Assembly (NCBI GenBank): GCA_028673005.1
Contig: CM054114.1
Span: 14,695,516-14,759,515, forward strand
Reading direction: 5' to 3'
Length of the DNA: 64,000 nucleotides
DNA from: Tanypteryx hageni
Taxonomy: Eukaryota; Arthropoda; Insecta; Odonata; Petaluridae
In this document: piece by piece, positions 34,149 through 45,100 of the stretch
Layout of the letters: each line of letters opens with the position of its first letter
How positions within the stretch are numbered: position 1 is the first letter of the stretch
The notes under the pieces: generated by a model
What the model saw: only the letters and a program-made list of their open reading frames with translations
Told to the model about the DNA's origin: nothing
The model's database searches: none
Translations under genes and position numbers: made by a program

Positions 34149-35672
34149 ACTCGTCAGTTTGCATACTGCAAGCATTTCATATCACCTTGAAAAAACATTC
34201 ATTTTTCAGACAGACATATCATCATTACAAATATTCTTTCAATTGTAAATATTTCACCTCCGCAGCGTTTTCCGTTTTTCACACATGTAAAATTAATAGT
34301 TTAAACAATCCCCAAATGTTGCAATTTAAAAAATTTTAACCTTTCTTCATTATAAGGTACTAATGCTACACTTTTTAGCAAAATTTAAAGTTGTAGCACT
34401 TCAAGAAGTAAAATAATATTTTTCTAATTGTTTAAATTTAAATAATTTTTAACGGCCGCCGCAAATCATATATGGTAAAATTGAAATGTTTATTTGTGCA
34501 AGTTTACTATTCTCTAAATAATTTGAAAATTTCAGCTTCCTAGCTCATCCCGTAGTACCTAAACAGTTATCCATTTGTTTAAACTTTAAGAATTTTTAAC
34601 TGCCAAACAAATTAAAATATCAAAATTTGTATATTCCCTATTTCGTTATTTTACGAATTCTACTTATAAAAAAAATTTCAACTCCGTAGCACATGCGGAA
34701 ATACATAAACCATGAAAATTTGTTTAAACAATTGCGAATTTTTAGCGGCCACATTGTTGCACTTTTTCAAGATTTTCGTTTTTTCTAGTCGGTTTTGCAC
34801 AAAATCATACCTTTGAAAAAATTTCGAATCTCCAGCACATCTGGAAGTGCCTAAACATTAGTATCCTCCTGTTATATGTATGTTATATCCTCCTCTGTAA
34901 GAGTCGTCGATATATAATGATATGATAACATATAACATATAACAGGAGGATACTAATGTTTAGGCACTTCCAGATGTGCTGGAGATTCGAAATTTTTTTC
35001 GTAGGTAGGATTTTGTGCAAAACCGACTAGAAAAAACGAAAATTTTGAAAAAGTGCAGCAATGCGGCCGCTAAAAATTCGCAATTGTTTAAACAAATTTT
35101 CATGGTTTATGTATTTCCGAATGTGCTGCGGAGTTGAAATTTTTTTTGTAAGTAGAATTCGTAAAATAACGAAATAGAGAATATACAAATTTTGATATTT
35201 TAATTTGTTTGGCAGTTAAAAATTCTTCAAGTTTAAACAAATGGATAACTGTTTAGGTACTACGGGATGAGCTAGGGAGCTGAAATTTTCAAATTATTTA
35301 GAGAATAGTAAATTTTCACAAATAAACATTTCAATTTTACCATATATGAATTGTGGCGGCCGTTAAAAATTATTTAAATTTAAACAATTAGAAAATATTA
35401 TTATACTTCTAGAAATGCTACAACTTTAAAATTTGGCTAAAATGTGTAGCATTAGTACCCTATAATGGAGAGAGTGTAAAATGTTAAAAATTGCAACATT
35501 TGGGGATTGTTTTAAACTATTATTTTTACATGTGGGAAAAACGAAAATCGCTGCGGAGGTTAAATATTTAGAATTAAAAGAATATTTGTAATGATGAAAT
35601 GTCTGTCTGAAAAATGAATGTTTTTTAATGTTGAGATGAAATGCTTGCAGAATGCAAGCACCAACTACTAGT
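34149..35672. repeat. 1.5-kb near-perfect palindrome built of ~145-bp tandem units
   Basis: The left arm (34149-34888) and right arm (about 34925-35672) are reverse complements over roughly 740 bp with a loop of about 36 bp. Near the loop 'cctaaacattagtatcctcc' on the left pairs exactly with the right arm. At the outer ends 'ctgcaagcatttcat' pairs with 'atgaaatgcttgcag'. By eye the arms agree at about 90% or better. Within each arm, about five diverged units recur every 131-147 bp (starts near 34256, 34387, 34530, 34676, 34823). Each has a pattern like 'tccgtagcaca...ggaagt', then 'tttgtttaaac', then 'aatttttaacggcc'. No reading frame and no target duplication are visible. A (TA)n run abuts the right end. 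Confidence 0.93.
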
Positions 35673-35690
35673 ATATATATATATATATAT
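35673..35690. repeat. Short (TA)n run
   Basis: About 18 bp of TA at the outer right edge of the large palindrome. Confidence 0.9.
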
Positions 35691-36235
35691 AATTAAGACA
35701 AGATGTCCAAACCAGGACTAATGCAGGCTGATTTCCCCAAGTTGACGTCCCGAATTGATTACTTATATTGACAGGAAATGTTTCAGTATATGTTAGTCAT
35801 TCCAAGGAATTCTCATGCCATAAATACCATTTGTAATTCATAGTTTATCAATGATAGAGAAAACAAACATCAAAACAAATATCAGTTTTAAAATAATAAA
35901 AGCAATGTCAAAATCTCTTTCTGAAATTATATTTTGCATGTATTTTTAAAATAAACGAATTTAATCAATGTTACTGTTTATACGCTAATATGTATGGGTT
36001 AACTGTTCATTGCTGAAGAGTAGTCGAGTGGAAAAGAAAATTATCCATTTGCTCGCTCGTTTATGCTCAAGCCGAGTTCGGTAATAATCGTCTCCATGAC
36101 AACAAACCGATAAAATGCGATTTAAAACGCAAAAACACATTTTTAGTAGAAAAACAAGAAAATACGGTCAATTGCCTAAATTCTGTGATAAGAATTATAA
36201 TATACGTTCTTTTTACGTTAGAACAGTACAAACCG
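35691..36235. other. Unannotated AT-rich sequence
   Basis: No gene, RNA or repeat terminus recognised. Confidence 0.4.
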
Positions 36236-36492
36236 TGCTCCGATATCACAATTTTAAGATATTTTAAAGTATTAAATATAACATCTCTGCGCGATGGATT
36301 TGAGACTTCCTATGTAAAACGAATAGGAAAAATCATTCCTGGAATCGAACCCGGGACTTAAATCTTGGTCAAATAAAATACAGGTGGGCCCTGGCAGCAC
36401 GAGCCTCAAACCAAGTTCCATGAAAATCGGTCCATTGGTGCAAAAGTTGTTAGTAGGGACACACATACATACACACAGACAGGACCATTTCA
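36236..36492 (+). mobile_element. Short retroelement (SINE/RTE-tail), family A copy 1
   Basis: Contains 'ttttaagatattttaa', then a tRNA-like inverted B box 'tggaatcgaacccgggact' (about 36340), then 'ttccatgaaaatcggtccat', 'tggtgcaaaagttgttag' and a (CA)-rich tail 'acacacatacatacacacag'. The same order of motifs occurs at 52040-52300, so this is a dispersed family. The 'catgaaaatcggt' phrase followed by a simple repeat is typical of RTE-mobilised elements in arthropods. No coding sequence. Confidence 0.6.
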
Positions 36493-37015
36493 TAAGGCTA
36501 TTATTACTTTGGAAACCAACCTAAAAATCATAATGGTCGTCATGATGCGTAACGCTCACTCTGATGTAAAAATGACATAAAACTCTTAGGTACTTCTAGT
36601 AGGGCTAAAAATCTGAAATTGGACATGTTGGTAGATCGAGTAGCACAACCGACGAGAAAAATCGAAAGTCACAAAAAAGTTAATATTTAAGGGGTCTTTT
36701 TAACCCCAATGTTCCATTTCAATCCCTCATAAGAAAAGCATGGAATTCAGTGCAAGACTTAAAAAAATGCATTTTAAAATTACTTAAAATTAAGACACGA
36801 ATTCGGAAAAAGAACAGTTGTCTAGCTGAAAGAACGGAGTTCTTAATTTAGGCAAAAGTCAAATACACAGCGAATTAGCGTAAATATCTGCTTTAAGTCG
36901 GAAAAAAGTGTGAATTTTTCCTCTCATCAACAATGTAAATGTATAAAAACCATGGCAACGACCTCAGCGAGCTAAGGGGGCGTTGCCGAGTGTTAGCGAG
37001 CAGGGGACTTGCCCC

Positions 37016-37018
<3 letters not shown>
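36493..37018 (+). mobile_element. Unclassified segment ending in a hairpin plus CTAA (possible Helitron-like 3' end)
   Basis: The segment ends 'caggggacttgccccctaat': a short GC-rich stem (AGGGG/CCCCT) followed by CTAA and then T (about 36996-37019). This resembles the 3' end of Helitrons (hairpin then CTRR, insertion before T). The hairpin is closer to the end than usual and no 5' TC end or Rep/helicase sequence was found, so the call is tentative. Confidence 0.2.

Positions 37019-37090
<72 letters not shown>
37019..37090. repeat. (AT)n microsatellite
   Basis: About 72 bp of AT, forming the left border of the element at 37091-37986. Confidence 0.97.
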
Positions 37091-37092
<2 letters not shown>

Positions 37093-37982
37093 CATGCAAA
37101 TCCCGAAATGGGGGCATATCTAGATATGCCCGGGTATTTTGGGCAAATCGCGAAATATTTTTAGAAAATGCACTTTTTCGGGATTTGCCCGGGTGATTAG
37201 CGATGTGACCAAATCGTTTTGGGCAAATCTAGATGTGGCAGGACTCACATTCTATAGCCGTTCCGGAATTTGTTCCGATTTTCGGGGTTCAGCCTCGGTA
37301 TCTCGAACATCTTTTTCGATACATTTATTTACCGTTTTGTTAAATGTAATGAATTGCGCAGCTGTTCTCTCCATCTTCAGTATGTATTAAGTAATTTGAA
37401 GATAAAACTCGATCTACCAAATAGGAATCAATACAAAGAGTTACCAATTTAACCCAATCAAACCAAAACCAACCACGAATCTACTGAAACAGTTCGGCGC
37501 GGGGCAATTCGATGCGACCGTTTCCGCGCTGGGACAATTTGACGACGGGACAATTCGGCGCCCCATGTTGGGTTAAGTGGTCGGGGGTTTGGTTCGTTCC
37601 ATTTTCCTCCCCCGGATTGATTTAAGTGGTTGGAGGAGTTCTATTAGGTTTAACATTTTGGCGCATTTTAATTTAATAGTTGTTTTTATATACTGTCATT
37701 TCATTGAAATATTACCTATCAGTAGTTAGTCAGCTTAGCAAAATTCACTAATAGTTGTAATATCTTTTTGTTATCGCACCATTCCCGTCAAATCATGTTG
37801 GTACTGTTCCGAGCGTAATCCTGCTGGCGCCGAATTGTCCCGAGCCGAAACGGTCGCGCCGAACTGTCCTATACCTGAATCTACTATACACTTTGAGATT
37901 TGGCGGGGCATACCTAGATCTGCCCAAACATCTGTGGGCGTTTCGCAATACGCCCGGGAAAATCCCAAGGTAAAACACTCAA

Positions 37983-37986
<4 letters not shown>
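37091..37986. mobile_element. TIR element lying between two (AT)n arrays
   Basis: Subterminal regions contain inverted copies of a GGGCATATCTAGATATGCCC-type motif: a perfect 20-bp palindrome at about 37112-37131, and 'ggggcatacctagatctgcc' at about 37905-37924. 'tttgggcaaat' and 'cgaaat/cgcaat' motifs also recur on both sides. The interior is broken by a nested 391-bp element (37486-37876). (AT)n arrays of 72 and about 62 bp border it, as if it had inserted into one AT array. Exact termini could not be fixed. Confidence 0.55.
37486..37876. mobile_element. Nested 391-bp TIR element with GGGACAATTCGGCGC motifs
   Basis: Inverted terminal regions: 'acagttcggcgcggggcaat' on the left against 'cagttcggcgcgaccgtttc', read on the minus strand, on the right. 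'gggacaattcggcgcc' (about 37549) pairs with 'ggcgccgaattgtccc' (about 37827). A 9-bp direct repeat 'gaatctact' flanks it (37477-37485 and 37877-37885), a good target-duplication candidate. CpG-rich ends contrast with an AT-rich middle. No coding sequence. The superfamily is not certain; an 8-9 bp duplication would fit hAT or a Mutator-like element. Confidence 0.7.

Positions 37987-38048
<62 letters not shown>
37987..38048. repeat. (TA)n microsatellite
   Basis: About 62 bp of TA, right border of the element at 37091-37986. Confidence 0.97.
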
Positions 38049-38057
<9 letters not shown>

Positions 38058-39405
38058 AAATATACACACCGCTAGATGAATTACTGGCACACGTAATAAA
38101 TTATGCACTGACAAATGCAAGTGACCAATTCTGCAGTAATATGCAAAAACACGCATTGTTCTAAGAATTTGTCATCGCATTATGTGGAACAAGTACAACA
38201 AGGTTACTTTCACTGGATAAAACTTTCCATTTTAATTCTATATGCGGATACTGGTCATTCGCCTTTAATTCAGCCCGATAAAAAGTATTTACAATGGGTC
38301 AAATGTATAACACAGCTAGTATCAATATTTTTTTATAAACTCGGAGTTTCTGATTTTGAAACAACACAATTAAATAATTGGCCATTTTTAGCATGATAAT
38401 GTAGAACTAATCATCATCAATTCTACTATTTTAGTAAAAAAATTCGTAGTACTCTATCTGATATAAACGGTAATTGATTAAAAGGTATGCATATATTCCA
38501 CGCATGCGCATGCTTTGGAAAGTGGCGCCTCTGTCGTCTTGAGGATCGTGGACGTTTTTGGAACCAACCACTTGATGCAACGCTGCAGATTCGAAAAAAA
38601 GAACCGACTCTCTCCTTGAGGATTCTATGAACACATCTTAGGCTTCAGATAATTTTAAATTAAAGCCTGAGACTGCATCTGCGGAATGAAAATAAGTGCT
38701 CCCCGCGAATTATGTCTTCCAACTACACATTCAGTAGAAATTCAGAAACAGCACATCGATAAGATTGGTTTTAATAATAATAATCTGATTGACAAGGAAT
38801 ATTATCGACAATATGCATGCTAATCTTTGAAAACATGGGAAAAAACTTTCGCATTTTTTACCAGTGCCGTTATCCAAGAAACCTGACAATCCGCAAAATG
38901 GCGCTGACGTCATGTAAAATATCACATTAGCTATATCCTAGTTTAAACTTTTCTAATATTAACCTTTCAATTACCATAATTGTTCACAGTAGGAATTATT
39001 TGCGTTTTGCGCAACTCGGACACCCTCGACCAACAGAGCCATCTGTTGCTTTATTTGTCCATTAAAAAATATATCACGCTGTAGAGGATTTATTCTCAAA
39101 AGGAAAAACAAAACATCTCGAGGAGTCTCCGGCATTTTTCGGTCGTTTAAACGCTTAAGCGACTCTCAACTAATGGACGATAATGACCCAAAGTCTACGG
39201 ACACGATTTCATCGTAATCTCGGGTGACTCGCCGGAGTTTCGCACGCCGCTCTAAACCTCCGCAACCCAATAAGGCAGCGCTCTTAATACTAACCAAGGT
39301 GGTCGTAAATCCCTCTCTTCCCATCAACTGCCCCCTCCGCCCCCAAAGTGAAGGGGCCAGGGGGAGCTAATGGCTTAACAATGCCAAGGGTATCTTAGTG
39401 AATTG
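38049..39405. other. Unannotated sequence; GC-richer patch at 39120-39310
   Basis: The 39120-39310 patch is GC/CpG-richer without a sustained frame and could be a noncoding element. No gene or repeat end recognised elsewhere. Confidence 0.35.
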
Positions 39406-39417
39406 AACAATGCTCCC

Positions 39418-39620
39418 GGCGGACGGGGTCAGAGGAGTGGGGGGATGGAGAAAGAGAGGGGGATTAGGAAGAGGGGGGGAGGGCAAGGGGGAGGTGGCAT
39501 TTTTCCTTAAAAATTTCATCGTAAGGGCGAAAAAGTGGCGAGAGAGCAGAGAGGGGAAGGAAGAGGTGGGATGGGAGAGATGGAGGAAAGCGAGAAAAGG
39601 GGATAGAAGAGTGAAGCAGA
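39418..39620. repeat. Polypurine tract
   Basis: G/A-rich, mostly interrupted runs of GGGGA and GAGAG. The overlapping frames are composition artefacts. Confidence 0.6.
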
Positions 39621-39721
39621 TGAAGATCGCTGCATTTACTCGTGGGCTCCAAATGATGCAATCGCCGATCCCTCCTCCGGAATTGTTGACAAAAGGGAAT
39701 GACTCGGTTTCGGCGAAAAAT

Positions 39722-39810
39722 TGTCTTACGGCCTGGTTAGCCTCGGCGGGCGAGAGTCCTAAAGGCCTTGGGTTCGACTCCCCTCTCGCAATTCCACCGT
39801 TGAATTAATG
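39722..39810 (+). mobile_element. tRNA-derived SINE head
   Basis: 'ggcctggttagcctcggcgg' is A-box-like and 'ttgggttcgactcccct' is a strong B box (about 39768-39784), with tRNA-like spacing. The flanking 'gcgagag' and 'ctctcgc' can pair. The T-stem is imperfect and a long body follows, so this is more likely a SINE or tRNA-like fragment than a functional tRNA. Confidence 0.45.
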
Positions 39811-42800
39811 CGCTCGATACAATGGTTTTCCAAAAAAGGTACGAAAGCATACAACAGAATCGCGAAGAGTCGTGGAAACAAGCAATCGTGCGAGTTAAGG
39901 TTTGCATCTTAATTCCTCAAAAGAAAACTGCGTGGGATGATGCGTGAGCATAGAGCAACCCAGATGGTGCGTTCTAACTCCAAGTATGTACTGATTGAGA
40001 AACATTCACGAAGCCATTGTCTGCCCGATGCATTTCATTATCCTAAGTTGCTTGGGTTGATTTGGATTACATAACGGAAGTTAAAAATCGTCTCATAGGA
40101 TCACTTCATTGGCCAAATGAAATTCTAACGCGTTGACTGCAGTGAATCACGTATGACCCTCGCGGTTTAAGTCCAGCGGATACGCGAGGACCAAATATGA
40201 CACGTAGGGGCAGCTATTTTTGAAGGCAGCGTGCACCATTTAAGATTCATCCAATTGTAATAAAATTCAGAAAAAGTGCAGTCAACAGATTGAAAGCATG
40301 CTGAATAGAAGTATAGAACCTTCATCGGTAAAGTATGAAAAAATATGCCCAAGGGATAATTTTTGCAAATTTGACTTCAGAGTGAACGCGATAAATCTAA
40401 ATAAATAGGAAATTCCTTCCACCAGGCTAAAGTAACAAAGACAATACAAATCTGACGTCTCCGCCGAATATCCTTTAAGTAGTATATGTACGAGAGTATA
40501 GTATCGTATAAAACAAGAAGTTGAATTATCGAAGTATCTTAAAATTTTATTTAAAGGAATAACACTTTCTTATTGTCAGAATGTGCAATTCTTGTATTAA
40601 CGAAATTCAGAAACTAAACTGTTGAGTTAAAATGCGCGATAATTCATAATGAAAATGCAAAAATAAGGATTCAAAGCTTAAAAAATCTTTAACCTTATGA
40701 TGTATGCATCTGTATCACCAAGCTACTTTTTATCGTCAGATTAAGAGACATATACTAACAATATTAAATGGATGGAAAGGGAAAAATAAAGGATTCAAAA
40801 TAATTTTCCCGACAAATTAAAATTTATAACCAGCTTTAGAATCCAACCCCGTCTCAGTTCTTTATAAGCAGCAATAAATCAATGCACCTAACTTTCAGCA
40901 ATGTCTTCTCGCTTCGAGCCAGATATATTCTGCTACTACTCTGGTCCCTATTTTTATTATTATCATGACTAGTTTATCGGTATTGTAAATCTATAACGCG
41001 AGGAGCATATTTTCATCTTTGATTCTCTCCGTTATCTTAATTTGTTAACAGGTCAAAAAACGACATATGCATCCAATAGGATGCATTCACCATTTATCGC
41101 GGTGACTATTTTTAGCCTGCCTCTGTAGCCATGCGTGTATTATGAACCCATCCGAATTAAGGGGGAGCTACAGCACACAGTAGTCAATTGATGCTTCCGG
41201 TACGAAATAAAATGGCCAAGAAAAGATTACGCTGCGATATTTATCACATTCAACTCATTGTAAGATCATCACGGAGTTTATTTAATTGCTTTTATTTATA
41301 GAATTCTACTTGGAAATAACTTCCATAGACTCTGTGACAAACTAGACACTTCCACATTTTCTTTTCACGGGGTGAACAGTAATGCAAAGTGCTCGCCGAT
41401 TTTAATTTGTTCAAAACAATAAAAATATTCCTAAGAAAAAGTTGAAATAATAGACTATGGAAATAAAGGCGTTAAAATATCACTAAGGGTGGAAGTTGCT
41501 CCAAATTAAATTCAAAACATAGCAATGAAATCTACTTCGCGGGAGACCATGAACTAAAAACATGGACAAGAATCATATCGTTCCATTCGTTGCTTCTTCA
41601 TCGATAAGTATCGATCGACATGAAATAAAATATCGTATCACAGACTTTTCTATAAACTCATGAACCAACAACAACAGGCATAATTTTATGATGCCGCCGA
41701 TGCATCGTCGGTTTCCCGTGTTGCTTACTGCACTACAATTCAATGAGGTCAACGAACCAATTAATTAGCGGCCGCTCTCTTTTAAGCGTACGAGATGTTG
41801 GATCCCAAATGGACAGCAAGACAATGTTACTTTATCATTCCGTATGCTTACGTAACGAGGTGGTTGGAGTTCATGCCCTGGCTATCATGGTTTCAAAAGT
41901 AACAGTTGAGCATCGAAAAAGCGAAAATTCAAGAGGAGGGCAAAGTGCAAATTTCGAAAAACCATCTGTTTTCAATGGTTGTATTTTTTGACGTATCCGC
42001 GAAAACTACGGCGAAAGAAAAAATAAACAATTCTAACAATTTTGATAATTCCGAAAGAGTAGCGCATGTATGGATGCATGACATATGCATTGCGCCATAA
42101 ATAACGCAATCGATTCGTGGAATGAGCGAAGAAAAAACGTCGAGATAAATTCGCAGCATCCTTATATCTTCAGTTGCGCGAGCAAGACCTTCCATTTTCC
42201 TTGAACGATCGTAAAAAAACAGGATTGAGATGAATCCAAAGACTGACGCGACGATTAAAAACAGTTCGAGCAATATGTCACATTAAATAACATCGATAAC
42301 GAACTTCACGCTTTATAAATAGCTATTACATATTTTGACAAGGTTGATGTATAAAGGGGCAATTTATTCAGACCAGCTTAAATATTATAAAAATAATAAG
42401 AATTTCATTTTCACTCGGGCATTCTTCGAGCCTTATCAATATCTATAATATATACTTAAAAGCATATAGCATTCGATATTGGCTCTCAACGGTATTCAAG
42501 AGAAGTCTTATCATTCCAGCCGCTAGATGGAAATAGTAGCAGTAACATAATATCGTTAACCATTGAGTCACTGCAATTGTTAAAATATAGTAAGCATAAC
42601 ATTTTATCTTCAACAACAATACTAAATACGCTAGGAATCTAACAAAGTATAATCGATGTAGTATAAGTTATGAATAATGGGATCACAAAAATAGGAGGTA
42701 ATGATGGACGACGAATCTAGCAGTTATTCCGTATAATGATTGCTTAAAAATAGTTTCTGTGATGCTTATCACATTGACAGATATGGCGTCGATACAGTAT

Positions 42801-43640
42801 AGTGATCAATAGAAATTAAAACTCTAATTGTGGGAATTAAAGAGAGTGCTTTTACCGCTGTATTTGTTACACGCCTTTGGCACGTGCGACCGATATAAAG
42901 ATAAAGATAGGGCTTGACCTCTCCGATAAAATTAATAAGGCTCGGGTGGTATTTAAATATAACCACATTTTTACACAAACAAAAGCGACGAAAATTACGA
43001 CCATATAAAAACCACAAAATAAAATAATATATAGTTATATAAATATATATAGTATATAAACATATAGTTAACAGGTGTCTTTAAAGATATAAACGTTTTG
43101 CCGCAGATATGAAACATGTAGATTTATTTGTCAGGGACCAAAATAAATCCCGTAGGCATTTCTGAATTTTTTCGCGAGAATTGACGCTCATATATATCGC
43201 ATGCTAAACACCTCCAAGAAAAACGCGTCAATTTCGCGATATCCCGCGTTCGCATGCTTCGACGCGCGGGGAGACGGCAAAATAAAGGAAGGCCGATACG
43301 ATCCCACCTCACAGATATCGAACACTCGTAAAACTGAACTATGAAAACAATGCCAAGCCATCAAAGGTTATGCGCTCCAAGTAATTAAAAGTTTTTGGGG
43401 CACAACGATCTTTTTCGGACAAAGCATTTACCGGATTTTTCCCACGGGAGAACAGACAATATAGGACGACACGCCACGAAGAAAACGAGCGTCGATTTCC
43501 ACGATGCGACAAAAATTAAGCGGATAGGTTAGCGTAATAACAGGTAAGTTGACATTAAGGGGGTGAAGGGCGAGGGGGAAACTCGTTCGCATGCCAATAC
43601 GGAAATCACGACCACCGGGGGGGGAAGCAAAGAGAGGACT
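39811..43640. other. Unannotated, mostly AT-rich sequence
   Basis: If the exon at 43698-43793 is real, this stretch is the start of its downstream intron. No second exon, repeat family or RNA gene was recognised here. Confidence 0.4.
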
Positions 43641-43697
43641 CGATCAACATGTGCCGCGCGCGCTCGCGAGGAATAGCAAAAGTGGTGCCGTACTCAC

Positions 43698-43793
43698 CGC
43701 CGCGTCCGCTCCGGGTCCACGCGCCAACAGCACCAAGACGAGGAGGAAGCAGCCGCATCCGTAGGCGGCCATCGGGACCGTCCTGAACCTCAT
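43698..43793 (-). CDS. First coding exon of a secreted or membrane protein gene (signal peptide)
   Basis: The minus strand from ATG at 43793 encodes 32 residues beginning MRFRTVPMAAYGCGC. Two arginines at residues 2 and 4 precede a hydrophobic core FLLVLVLL (16-23) and an AxA-type cleavage site in GPGADAA (Ala-29, Ala-31), so this is a textbook signal peptide. The segment then meets GTGAGTACGG, a consensus 5' splice donor (43692-43697), after a complete codon (phase 0). The same frame is open upstream to about 44219, but that part is low-complexity, so I chose the ATG that opens the signal peptide; a G sits at -3. The CpG-rich block upstream fits a promoter and 5' UTR. No later exon was recognised to the left, so the protein is unknown; a receptor or extracellular protein is likely. 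Partial. Confidence 0.55.
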
Positions 43794-45100
43794 CTCCTCG
43801 TCGCGTGAAATCGATGCTTCGAAAAAGCGTAAATTTTTCTCCCTCTTTCGACCCACCTTCACCACTCCATTTTTGGCGGGGCGGGAGAGAGCTTTCGCCG
43901 TCTTTTGTTTTTCTCCTTGCTCCGAGAGGAGCACAGTCCTTCGGCCGCCCCGAAAAAACCCTCTACGCCTTCGAAATGGTCGTGAGACGGGCAAAAGTGT
44001 TGCCGCTCTCGCACGCCGCCTGTCCCCTCGGCCTGCCTCTTCGGGCTCAAGCTCTCCAGCGGAGGCAGTCCGTGGACGATGCGAGTCTAGACGGAGGGGG
44101 AGGGGAATGGGGAGGAGAGGGGGGAGGTGGAAGGGAGGAAGGGGAAGGCAGTTCTCCTCCGGAGAAGGAAGAGAGTGAGAGAGAGAAAGGAAAGAGGGGG
44201 AATCTCTCGAAGGGGACAAAGAAAGACTTCAAACGCGCAAGGGTTATCCCGGGAAGAGAACCAGAGACCTGGTGAACGCAGAGAAGGCAGAACACCACGA
44301 CACACTTTTCTTCTCGGTGGGTTTGTGCTCTGTACGGTGGGCGTGCGAGGCGCAGAGGGCAACCGGGGGGTGCAGGGCGACCCAGGGTGGGCGGGGAAAG
44401 AGGGGGGGAGAGACACAGAATGCGTGGGTTCCTTCCCTTCTTCGTGGTAGAGAGTTCCTGAAAGCCTCCCCCTCTCTCCCACGGTCTCACCATCTTCCCC
44501 TCTCCTCCCTCCCCTCCGGCCTCTCTCTCCCCCACCCCACTCCCTCGCCAGATCCTCTGACTGGTGCCTTTCAGTGGAGAGCGGGGCCTTCGTTGGGCGA
44601 AGCGGAGGAGTCTGGCCTGGGTTTCACTTGGAGACGAGGGGGGTTTTGCCGCCGCCCGCTGACGTTAAAGCGCCGTCGACTATTTCGAGTCTTCCGCACG
44701 CGACTCTCTTCCTGGCGGTACGACATCGCCCCTTTTGCGGCGGGGGAGGCGGAGTAGGTGCCGCTGAGAGCCCCTTCTCGAAAGGGAGGAGGGCCCCCGG
44801 GCGGAGAAGGAATTGAGAGGGCCAAGAAGTAGGCAGTAGGGATGCTGGGGGCCGCGGGCGGGCGGCGCCGGGGGCAGGAGGCCCGGAGCACGTGGAGGCG
44901 GATCATTGAATCGGGAAGTTGGTGAGTGGTTTTTTCGAAAATTCTCCCCGTTGCCCCTTTGCGCGCTGTTTTTTCCCTCTCAGGCGCCGGCAGTTCGGAG
45001 GTCCATTTCGATCGCATTTCGGTGACCCTTGGCCGTCTCACGTTGAGGTGATGTGAATCGTTAAATTGGAGTTTTGTCCCCTCAGAATCACTCCGTCGCA
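43794..45100 (-). promoter_or_regulatory. CpG-rich promoter/5'-UTR-like block
   Basis: This 1.3-kb segment is much richer in G+C and CpG than any other part of the window, with unmethylated-island-like density at about 43860-44100 and 44570-44900. It lies directly upstream of the signal-peptide exon on the minus strand. Purine/pyrimidine-skewed stretches (44095-44220, 44480-44560) interrupt it. Long frames on both strands here (100-190 residues) are low-complexity and mutually overlapping, so I do not call them genes. No TATA box or start site could be placed. Confidence 0.45.
44842..44921 (+). other. Candidate divergent first exon (weak)
   Basis: On the plus strand, ATG at 44842 opens a GC-rich frame (MLGAAGGRRRGQEARSTWRR...) that runs to 'ggaagttg' followed by GTGAGTGG, a consensus splice donor at 44922. 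Head-to-head placement with the minus-strand exon would make the CpG block bidirectional. The coding content is low-complexity at the start, and it may equally be a noncoding exon or chance. Confidence 0.15.

Noticed and set aside
39722..39810. Functional tRNA gene on the plus strand
   Set aside because: The T-stem is imperfect and no full cloverleaf can be closed; it fits a SINE head better.
43805..44757. Several 100-190 residue frames in the GC-rich block
   Set aside because: They overlap on both strands and are low-complexity; only the signal-peptide segment has an independent signature.
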